A stretch of 7,399 nucleotides of DNA from Deltaproteobacteria bacterium (lineage in GTDB: Bacteria; UBA10199; DSSB01): positions 1 through 7,399 of the forward strand of contig JAJFLL010000208.1 of the NCBI GenBank assembly GCA_021772695.1, in the 5' to 3' direction. A model generated the notes under the pieces. That model saw only the letters and a list, made by a program, of their open reading frames with translations. It had not been told where the DNA came from and did no database searches. The stretch's first letter is position 1, and each line of letters starts with the position of its first letter. Position numbers and translations under genes: made by a program. Shown in pieces: positions 1 to 5,114 of the stretch.

Positions 1-752
1 ATGAGTTCAAGGCGCGTGACAATTTCCCCTGGATTAACCTGTTCGATGGGAACCGTAGGTGATAAACGAATCAGTTTTTCGAAATAGGGTGGGGTATTGG
101 TACTTATAAAATCAAATATTTGAAAGGTATAGGCCTTATCTTCCCAGGTACTCACACACTCATTGGGTCTTTTTCCGGTTCCGCAAACCTCTTCAAATAA
201 CTGGCGATATTTTTTTCCTTTTAGCAAAAAACTCGTGGGATAAAACCAGCGTGGTTTTTTTTCATCTAATAGGACCAGGCCCCATAGACCCCAAGATTCT
301 TTAAGGGTTTTTTGTCGCTCGGTAAAATTTCCGCTGTTCCATGGTGTAAAGTCAAAGGCTAAGGTCCATTGTATATGGCGTCTGTTATCTAAAAGGCCCA
401 AGCCTTTATCCTTTCCGATTTCAGACAAAACGCTCCTCATTTTTTTTTGAAATTGTTCTTGAAGGTTCCCACCTTGGGAGTTCTGCATCGCAAGGGTTCG
501 CCCATTTTGCCAAAACCTAAGTTGAAAAGGGTTCTGCCATGGGGACCATTCCTTTGGCATTTGAGGCAGGGATGTGGGCTTTTTTTCCTGGGCAATGATG
601 TCTTTATAAATCGTTTCAAAGGCGGCGGACGCCGTACTCGATTGCAAAGGGTTCTGCAAATTAAGAAAATTTCCAGAAATCACCGGTTCCACGGGACGTT
701 GGCAAGCTAGGATAAGACATAAAAAAGCCAGGCAGGACCATTTGAGGTTCAT
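1..752 (-). CDS. Putative lipoprotein, C-terminus cut by window edge
   Basis: The reading frame is open from the ATG at 752 to the left edge (250 full codons), so the 3' end is missing. Residues 1-17 form a lipoprotein signal: a Lys at position 4, a hydrophobic core, and a lipobox I-L-A-C with Cys17 as the lipidated residue, followed by Gln. The product should therefore be exported and membrane-anchored; a Gln at +2 would suggest outer-membrane sorting by E. coli rules. Residues 20-110 are low in recognisable motifs and rich in Gln, Asn and Pro. Residues about 155-215 (a GLVLL strand, a Tyr-Pro turn, an FEEVC helix, then W-x-D-x-A-Y-x-F) loosely recall the end of an AMMECR1 domain, but the match is by eye and weak. 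No strong ribosome binding site precedes the ATG; an AGGA lies about 13 bases upstream. The start is favoured by the signal peptide. I do not recognise the family with confidence. Confidence 0.8.
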   Translation of the reverse strand, partial: MNLKWSCLAFLCLILACQRPVEPVISGNFLNLQNPLQSSTASAAFETIYKDIIAQEKKPTSLPQMPKEWSPWQNPFQLRFWQNGRTLAMQNSQGGNLQEQFQKKMRSVLSEIGKDKGLGLLDNRRHIQWTLAFDFTPWNSGNFTERQKTLKESWGLWGLVLLDEKKPRWFYPTSFLLKGKKYRQLFEEVCGTGKRPNECVSTWEDKAYTFQIFDFISTNTPPYFEKLIRLSPTVPIEQVNPGEIVTRLEL

Positions 753-829
753 AATCAGGGGTTATCCTACAAGCCAATAACTCAAGCCAGAAAATTTCTA
801 ACTTTCGCCAATAAAACAAACATATAAAA

Positions 830-859
830 TCTATAATTATATCATAATCAAACGTTCAA
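830..859 (-). promoter_or_regulatory. Candidate sigma-70-like promoter for the lipoprotein gene
   Basis: On the minus strand a TTGAAC box (859-854) is followed by 18 bases and TATAGA (835-830). This would give a leader of about 70 bases before the ATG at 752. A perfect TATAAT also lies nearby (841-836) but without a good -35 box at normal distance. The surrounding DNA is so AT-rich that such matches arise by chance, so this is only a candidate. Confidence 0.3.
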
Positions 860-931
860 AAATAATAATAATATAATAAAAAAATAGGATAAAATGATAA
901 ATAAATTTAAAAAATTATTATTTATCAATAG

Positions 932-962
932 TTTACAATTTTTAAAAAATAAACTCTAAAAT
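932..962 (+). promoter_or_regulatory. Candidate sigma-70-like promoter for the lamin-tail-like gene
   Basis: TTTACA (932-937) and TAAAAT (957-962) are separated by 19 bases, slightly longer than ideal. The predicted leader to the ATG at 1097 would be about 125-130 bases. The AT-rich background makes alternatives possible, for example TTGCTT at 974-979 with a poorer -10 box. Confidence 0.3.
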
Positions 963-1084
963 TGGATAATAACTTGCTTAAGTGACTAATCATTAAATTA
1001 TTTTTCAAAAGGATTTAACTTGAGTCACTGCAGCAAGGGTCTGAAGCACATCCCAATAAACACACTCCAGCGATTCATTAAAAC

Positions 1085-1090
1085 AGGAGG
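1085..1090 (+). promoter_or_regulatory. Strong ribosome binding site (AGGAGG)
   Basis: A perfect AGGAGG sits 6 bases before the ATG at 1097. It fixes that start and suggests high translation of the secreted protein. Confidence 0.85.
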
Positions 1091-1096
1091 TACGCT

Positions 1097-2755
1097 ATGA
1101 ATTTAAAATTTTCTCAATTTAATATTACCCGAGTCATGACCGCCTTTGCGGTTTTGGGCGCCATGTTAGTCAGTACATTGGTTTGGGCCGAGGCCCCCTA
1201 CCGTTGGCCTAAAGATAAAAATACCAATGGGTTTGATTATTTTGTCGATGACCCCATGGGAAATATTTATCCCATGTCTTCCAGCCAAGACAACGACTGG
1301 TATGATGGCATCGAAGGGGAAGTGTTACCGGGTGTCGGTATCGGTAAAAATCCCCAGACCGGCCGTTGGGAAATGCGAGCCCAGGACGGCTGGTGTACTA
1401 AATTGGCCCTGCACCCCATGGGTGACCTGGCGTTAAATCCCGCAAAAATTTTGCGGCTCTCTGCAAAAGCTCTTGGCGGTGGTGCGAATGTGCGCATTTG
1501 GACTTCTCCTTCCTTAGATCCTACTACAGGAGACATGCCTGATCCCTCTGACCGTACTACCCTTTTTGAAGGACGTTATCGCAATGGCGAGCGTGTCTTT
1601 ACTAAATTTCCCCTGGATGAAGCCAGTTTGGAATTTTGCCACTGGATTGTTATCGAGGTAGGTGATCCCAAGAATGACTGTGATCCTGAAGTCTTACCGC
1701 CCGCTGATCCCGATGGGGGGCCAGGTGGTGCCCAGGGCGATCCCGATGATCCCGAAGGTGGCGACGGTGACGGTGACGGCGATGGTGATGGTGATGGTGA
1801 TGGTGACGGTGACGGTGACGGTGACGGTGATATTTTAGAATGGCGTACGGAGCAATGCCCCTTGATTCGTCGGCTCGATGTCGAAGGCACGCCTGGCAAC
1901 GGAAGTAAATTCGTTGAAATCGTGAATCCGAACCCCTTCGCTTTGGAACTGAGCCACTATTATATGGCCAATCGAAATGACTATTATAAATTCATCAATT
2001 CCGATGATTCCGACCGCGGGGTGGCAGGCACCGACCCGGCGGCCTTCAATGCACAATTTCCCGATCGGGCCGTTATCCCTGCCGGGGGAACTCAAATTGT
2101 GGCCATTACCGATAGTGACGCCTACGAAGGGGTCTACGGAACCAGCCCTGATTACGAATTCACCCAAGATGCCGATGGGATTGCCAATATGCGTTCGGCC
2201 ACGGTGAATACCTTTATTCCCGGGTTTTTTGGCTCCGTCCCCGCGCTAGACAGCACGGATCGAATACCCGCTAGCTCGGATCTCAATTCCGACGATGGTA
2301 TCGTGGTATTGTATTACTGGGACCAATTCAGCGATACCATCCGCGATTGTGATATCGCCACTTGGGGCGATGATACTTCGGTGCGAATCGATAAGACCGG
2401 CGTAAGTATCGACGGTCCCGATGCCGATAGTGTAGCCACGGCATTCTTGCCTGAGACGGCCAAAACCTTGCAAAGCAATATCGCCGATGGCGGCAATCAA
2501 CCCGGTGTTCCTTTTGTCAGAAAGGCCGCTTTGACCGAAGATGGTGAAACCCTATTTGGTTCCAACGGCTTATTTGGCCACGATGAAACCAGTGAAAATC
2601 AAAGGTCTTCATGGCTAGATGGGTTTGCCGCTGCGGTAGCCAATAGCTCTAGCGGTTGTTCCTTGGGCTCGGGCACTACGATGGCTCCATGGGGACTTTT
2701 ATTGTTCCTGATGACGCCCTTGGTTCTCTACGCAGGACGGCGTCGGCTAAGATAA
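1097..2755 (+). CDS. Secreted lamin-tail-like protein with (GD)12 linker and Cys-type C-terminal anchor
   Basis: A 552-residue exported protein of unknown exact role. Residues 1-31 look like a Sec signal peptide (two basic residues, hydrophobic stretch, V-W-A before E32). Residues 32-195 form a region rich in aromatic and beta-type sequence with paired Cys residues; I cannot assign it. Residues 196-221 are an acidic Pro/Gly/Asp spacer leading into an uninterrupted (Gly-Asp)12 tract at 222-245. Residues about 255-505 resemble the lamin-tail domain proteins common in myxobacteria-like genomes: FVEIVNP at 272-278, an FP...IPAGG element, and a terminal G-H-D-E-T-S-E-N box (494-501). The C-terminus (517-552) has SSSGC with Cys521, a hydrophobic helix at about 531-546 and an Arg-rich end. 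This is the layout of Cys-containing CTERM sorting tails such as MYXO-CTERM or Synerg-CTERM, which implies processing and surface anchoring. The strong ribosome binding site and downstream terminator make it a single-gene unit. The lamin-tail call is from motif recall and should be tested by profile search. Confidence 0.9.
   Translation: MNLKFSQFNITRVMTAFAVLGAMLVSTLVWAEAPYRWPKDKNTNGFDYFVDDPMGNIYPMSSSQDNDWYDGIEGEVLPGVGIGKNPQTGRWEMRAQDGWCTKLALHPMGDLALNPAKILRLSAKALGGGANVRIWTSPSLDPTTGDMPDPSDRTTLFEGRYRNGERVFTKFPLDEASLEFCHWIVIEVGDPKNDCDPEVLPPADPDGGPGGAQGDPDDPEGGDGDGDGDGDGDGDGDGDGDGDGDILEWRTEQCPLIRRLDVEGTPGNGSKFVEIVNPNPFALELSHYYMANRNDYYKFINSDDSDRGVAGTDPAAFNAQFPDRAVIPAGGTQIVAITDSDAYEGVYGTSPDYEFTQDADGIANMRSATVNTFIPGFFGSVPALDSTDRIPASSDLNSDDGIVVLYYWDQFSDTIRDCDIATWGDDTSVRIDKTGVSIDGPDADSVATAFLPETAKTLQSNIADGGNQPGVPFVRKAALTEDGETLFGSNGLFGHDETSENQRSSWLDGFAAAVANSSSGCSLGSGTTMAPWGLLLFLMTPLVLYAGRRRLR
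1760..1831 (+). repeat. Hexanucleotide tandem repeat encoding (Gly-Asp)12
   Basis: Twelve in-frame copies of GGY-GAY, mostly GGTGAC and GGTGAT, occupy 72 bases inside the secreted protein gene. Identical units lie in blocks (GAC x3, GAT x4, GAC x4, then GAT), as expected from slippage or unit duplication. Gain or loss of a unit keeps the frame and would only change linker length. The tract is not an RTX nonapeptide, since the GGxGxD pattern is absent, although a dense Asp array may bind calcium. Confidence 0.95.
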
Positions 2756-2783
2756 AACGATCTTCTCTCATACCTATTCCCAC

Positions 2784-2815
2784 AGGCCGTTCCTCCCTAG
2801 GAACGGCCTTTTTTA
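2784..2815 (+). terminator. Rho-independent terminator of the secreted protein gene
   Basis: A perfect 10-base-pair GC-rich stem (AGGCCGTTCC, 2784-2793, with GGAACGGCCT, 2800-2809) has a 6-base loop and is followed at once by a T tract. It lies 29 bases after the stop at 2755. On the minus strand the same hairpin has A residues before it but no T tract after it, so it should act mainly in the plus direction. Confidence 0.93.
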
Positions 2816-2830
2816 TTTAATGATCCGTTA

Positions 2831-3244
2831 TTATTTCTGTGGAACGATAAAATCTAGATTCAATTTTATTTCGGGACTCAGAGATAAGGCCACGGGACAA
2901 TGAAGTGCTACTTGTTTCAATTTTTCGGCACTTTCGGGAGGTAAAAAACGTGGCATTTCGATTCGCACATTCAATTGTTTTATTTTTCTGGGACCTTTGT
3001 CAGTCATGAGCTTCTCGATGGCTAATACCATGCCATCGATTGGGAGTTTTTCTTTTTGGGCGGAGATTCCCATGACAGTAGCCATGCAGCTGCCCAACCC
3101 GGTTGCAACTAGGTCGGTAGGTGAGAAGCTTTCTCCCTTACCGTGATTGTCAATAGGTGCATCGGTGATCAAGGTGGTGCCTGACGGACCATGAGTGGCC
3201 TCGACCCTTAAATCGCCCTGATATTGTAATCGGAATTGCACCAT
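2831..3244 (-). CDS. OsmC/Ohr-family peroxiredoxin-like protein
   Basis: A 137-residue cytoplasmic protein, the usual length for the OsmC superfamily, which reduces organic hydroperoxides through a pair of Cys residues. Both family landmarks are present: Cys53 in the helix motif G-L-G-S-C-M-A-T and Cys116 in H-C-P-V near the C-terminal half. The preceding F-S-P-T-D-L stretch (40-45) is also typical. The sequence looks closer to the OsmC/YhfA-like general branch than to classical Ohr, but the subgroup and substrate cannot be settled by eye. A GAGG ribosome binding site (3250-3253) lies 5 bases before the ATG. It is the last gene of a five-gene minus-strand cluster, 13 bases after apaG. No clear terminator of its own follows; the hairpin at 2784-2809 lacks a T tract in this direction. 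Confidence 0.93.
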   Translation of the reverse strand: MVQFRLQYQGDLRVEATHGPSGTTLITDAPIDNHGKGESFSPTDLVATGLGSCMATVMGISAQKEKLPIDGMVLAIEKLMTDKGPRKIKQLNVRIEMPRFLPPESAEKLKQVALHCPVALSLSPEIKLNLDFIVPQK

Positions 3245-3257
3245 ACCAACCTCAAGC

Positions 3258-3647
3258 CTAGTGTAGGGTGTATTGGGGTTTTAAACGAAATTCTGCTACT
3301 TGGGCATCAAAGTGTTCGCCGTTTTCTAATACCATATCATAGCTACCTTTCATGGTACCCATGGGAGTTTTTAAGGGGCAACAGCTGGAATATTGGTGGG
3401 AATCTCCCGGTTCTAATACAGGCTGTTCCCCGATGACTCCTGGACCTTTTACTTCTTCAGTTTTACCGTCGGCATCGGTGATGATCCAATGACGATTCAA
3501 TAATTGTACTGTCTCAGCACCTTCATTGGTAATCTTGATGTGATAGGCAAAAAAATAAAATTGATTTTGCGGATCCGATTGCTCGGGAACGTATTCGCAT
3601 TCCACATTGATTCGAATCCCACGGGTGATGGCTTCATTCGCAGCCAT
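3258..3647 (-). CDS. apaG: ApaG (DUF525) protein
   Basis: A 129-residue protein matching ApaG over its whole length. This is a small immunoglobulin-like beta-sandwich protein, genetically linked in enterobacteria to cobalt/magnesium phenotypes and often encoded beside apaH and ksgA. Its biochemical role is unresolved. Family landmarks are an aromatic YFFAYHI strand, N-R-H-W-I-I-T-D, a G-x-G-V-I-G-E-Q-P-V loop, and S-S-C-C-P-L followed by P-M-G-T-M-x-G-S-Y. A perfect AGGAGG (3660-3655) lies 7 bases upstream of the ATG and fixes the start. Here it is not next to apaH or ksgA; it sits between a thioesterase gene (18 bases upstream) and an osmC-like gene (13 bases downstream), so it is probably co-transcribed with both. 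The family call is confident; the role in this cluster is unknown. Confidence 0.95.
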   Translation of the reverse strand: MAANEAITRGIRINVECEYVPEQSDPQNQFYFFAYHIKITNEGAETVQLLNRHWIITDADGKTEEVKGPGVIGEQPVLEPGDSHQYSSCCPLKTPMGTMKGSYDMVLENGEHFDAQVAEFRLKPQYTLH

Positions 3648-3665
3648 GAATGTTTCCTCCTATGA

Positions 3666-4076
3666 TTATCTCGGGTTTACTACCGCTAATGTACACCGGC
3701 TAATGCATATCAGGCCTTTATCAGGATGGGAAATCTTGATTTCCCAAACTTGTGACGCCTTGCCTTGGTGAAGAACGGTAGCCACGGCCTCTACGGTTCC
3801 GCCTCGCACCGATTTAAGGTGGTTGGCGTTTATTTCTTGCCCTACCACTAATTTGTTTTCTTTGGCCACTAGGAACCAACCGCCTACGCTGGCCACGGTT
3901 TCTGCGAGAACCAAGGATGCCCCACCATGCAGTAATCCGTAAGGTTGGTGATGGCGCTGGTCAACGGGCATGGTGGCCAAGACCTTGCCTTCGGAAAGTT
4001 CGGTAATTTGGATTCCCAACACCCCTGGAAGAATGCTTTTCAAGTTTTCATTCATTCCGTTTAGGTCTAAACTCAT
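3666..4076 (-). CDS. Hotdog-fold acyl-CoA thioesterase, YdiI/MenI-like
   Basis: A 136-residue PaaI/YdiI-type thioesterase that would hydrolyse an acyl- or aroyl-CoA ester in the cytoplasm. It follows E. coli YdiI closely in layout: a short N-terminal helix, A-T-M-P-V-D, then Q-P-Y-G-L-L-H-G-G-A-S with Gln44 and His50, the catalytic Glu59 in L-A-E-T, and E-I-N-A-N-H-L further on. YdiI acts on 1,4-dihydroxy-2-naphthoyl-CoA in menaquinone synthesis, but no other men gene is visible here, so the substrate is open. The ATG at 4076 is supported by a GAAGGG ribosome binding site 7 bases upstream and by alignment with the YdiI N-terminus; a second Met at residue 8 is less likely. The gene overlaps the end of the DUF962 gene by 29 bases, pointing to translational coupling. 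Confidence 0.92.
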   Translation of the reverse strand: MSLDLNGMNENLKSILPGVLGIQITELSEGKVLATMPVDQRHHQPYGLLHGGASLVLAETVASVGGWFLVAKENKLVVGQEINANHLKSVRGGTVEAVATVLHQGKASQVWEIKISHPDKGLICISRCTLAVVNPR

Positions 4077-4359
4077 AATCTTTCCCTTCTAAGCCCAATA
4101 ATTTTTTGGCCCACCATAAGGGGCCAATGATCAAAAAGGTTGGATTTTTTATAAAAGCGGGAGGCTTGCCTTCTATCCAATGCCCGATAAATTGTAGCAT
4201 CCAACCACCGATGAATAATACTGTAGCCCAAGGCCAATTCCAGAAAAAAAGCGGTAGGGAAACCACAATCATAGGAATGCCAAAAAAATGGGTAAGATGG
4301 TTAAGGCGGTGGGTGTGTGATTCTCGATAAGTCTGAATGTATTTATCTAGAGCGTTCAT
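4048..4359 (-). CDS. DUF962 / Mpo1-like membrane protein
   Basis: A 103-residue integral membrane protein of the DUF962 (YGL010w/Mpo1-like) family. Yeast Mpo1 is an iron-dependent dioxygenase of fatty-acid alpha-oxidation acting on 2-hydroxy fatty acids; the bacterial members are little studied. The family pattern is clear: S-H-T-H-R-L-N-H-L-T-H with His15, His17, Asn20 and His24, then G-I-P, two hydrophobic segments (about 28-40 and 44-58), and Q-F-I-G-H-W-I-E-G-K-P-P with His60. The His residues are the expected metal ligands. The frame stays open to an upstream ATG at 4458, but that extension lies inside the neighbouring gene and lacks family sequence. The ATG at 4359 forms an ATGA overlap with the upstream gene's stop, which explains the lack of a ribosome binding site. 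It sits directly before a thioesterase gene. Confidence 0.9.
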   Translation of the reverse strand: MNALDKYIQTYRESHTHRLNHLTHFFGIPMIVVSLPLFFWNWPWATVLFIGGWMLQFIGHWIEGKPPAFIKNPTFLIIGPLWWAKKLLGLEGKDYEFRPKRNE

Positions 4360-5066
4360 GGTATGTGACTCAATGCGGCCTGAACTCTCAAGGCCACGCC
4401 CTGAGCATACATTAAAAAGGGTAGGATGCCAGCTAGGATGTCTATTAAGGGACCCCATAGGCCCGGTTGGTTTGACTTATAAGGCCCTATTGGTTTTTTA
4501 AGATAAAAAACCACAACCATCGTTAATCTTGTCAAAACCAAAGCCATTAGTAGATAGCCGAGGCTGTCCCAAACCCCGGGGAAAAAACTCTTCATGGGGA
4601 TGGAATCTCCAACGAGGGCATTAATATATAGAGGAGACAGGAAGCGAAAGGTCAGGGTTGCCAATAAGAAAGTCTCTAGTCCCGGCGAACCGGCCATCCA
4701 ACGACCTAAAAAGGGTAGGAATGAAATTAGGGTAACAATGATTAAAGCAAGTAAACTGGCTCGAATGGCCACAAATCCAAGGGGTTCAACTGCCTGCCAA
4801 GAAATACTCTGACTTTGTCCTAAGAATATTGGAAGTAACAGGAATACAAACAAGGCAATGAGAATGGTTTGAAACAGAAGTCCAAGTATTTGAATCAGGC
4901 ATCCAGGGCCAGCTCGTTCCGGATCTGCTGCAAATGTGCTAAATTTTTTGATCAAATACCAAAATAGGGCAAAGCCCATTAATAATAGGGCCAGTCCAGC
5001 CCAAATAGGGGCAAGATAGAAGTATTCAAAAAAATGATGAAGGGATGACCAATAGTAATTTGTCAC
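4356..5066 (-). CDS. Multi-pass membrane protein of unknown function
   Basis: A 236-residue, strongly hydrophobic protein that I cannot assign to a family. Likely membrane segments are at about 20-39, 57-82, 99-121, 167-189 and 204-224, with a weaker one near 130-150. Short hydrophilic stretches between them contain K-K-F-S-T-F-A-A-D-P-E-R (40-51) and a Lys/Pro/Gly loop at 190-202. No catalytic motif, signal peptide or known transporter signature is visible. The start is a GTG at 5066; an in-frame TAG lies 27 bases further upstream, with no ATG between, so GTG is the first possible start. Only an AAGG directly abutting the GTG resembles a ribosome binding site, which is poorly placed. The gene is the first of the five-gene minus-strand cluster and its stop overlaps the DUF962 start (ATGA). 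Confidence 0.85.
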   Translation of the reverse strand: MTNYYWSSLHHFFEYFYLAPIWAGLALLLMGFALFWYLIKKFSTFAADPERAGPGCLIQILGLLFQTILIALFVFLLLPIFLGQSQSISWQAVEPLGFVAIRASLLALIIVTLISFLPFLGRWMAGSPGLETFLLATLTFRFLSPLYINALVGDSIPMKSFFPGVWDSLGYLLMALVLTRLTMVVVFYLKKPIGPYKSNQPGLWGPLIDILAGILPFLMYAQGVALRVQAALSHIP

Positions 5067-5089
5067 CCTTAGGTGTCTAACGGTAAAAT
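5060..5089 (+). promoter_or_regulatory. Sigma-70-like promoter of the reductase-Nudix gene
   Basis: TTGTCA (5060-5065) and TAAAAT (5084-5089) are 18 bases apart; each box matches consensus at 5 of 6 positions. Transcription would begin near 5096, giving a leader of about 19 bases that holds the ribosome binding site at 5101-5106. The -35 box overlaps the GTG start codon (5066-5064) of the opposite-strand operon. The position also argues against the upstream GTG at 5073 as the start of the plus-strand gene, because that codon lies in the promoter spacer. Confidence 0.65.
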
Positions 5090-5114
5090 CACCCTAAAAA
5101 AAAGGAAAATTTTC

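Larger units (their letters stand above)
753..1096. other. AT-rich divergent intergenic region
   Basis: This 344-base gene-free stretch separates two divergently transcribed genes for exported proteins. From about 800 to 1010 it is extremely AT-rich, with runs of A, AAT repeats and few G or C bases. I see no supported ORF, RNA gene or strong hairpin in it. The composition is typical of promoter and UP-element DNA, or of a region bound by a nucleoid protein. Two candidate promoters inside it are listed separately. Confidence 0.7.

Noticed and set aside
437..710. Short ORFs on both strands inside the left lipoprotein gene
   Set aside because: They are out-of-frame shadows of the lipoprotein gene, which has a continuous frame and a convincing signal peptide.
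981..1029. Inverted repeat AGTGACT (981-987) / AGTCACT (1023-1029) as an operator or hairpin
   Set aside because: Only 7 bases with a 35-base loop; it can easily arise by chance and does not line up with a clear promoter.
1760..1831. RTX-type calcium-binding repeat or CRISPR-like repeat
   Set aside because: The tract is a simple GD dipeptide repeat without the GGxGxDxUx nonapeptide, and there are no spacers between repeat units.
1576..1899. Minus-strand ORF with a Ser-Pro repeat
   Set aside because: It is the antisense reading of the (Gly-Asp) repeat and the gene around it, with no start signal or family match.
2784..2809. Bidirectional terminator also ending the osmC operon
   Set aside because: In the minus direction no T tract follows the stem, so intrinsic termination there is not supported.
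4360..4458. N-terminal extension of the DUF962 protein to an ATG at 4458
   Set aside because: The extra 33 residues lie inside the membrane protein gene and have no family character; the ATGA overlap at 4359 is a typical coupled start.
5073..5114. Upstream GTG start for the reductase-Nudix gene
   Set aside because: The codon lies in the spacer of the likely promoter, has no ribosome binding site, and adds 14 Lys-rich residues not seen in the family. The ATG at 5115 has a good ribosome binding site and matches the family N-terminus.
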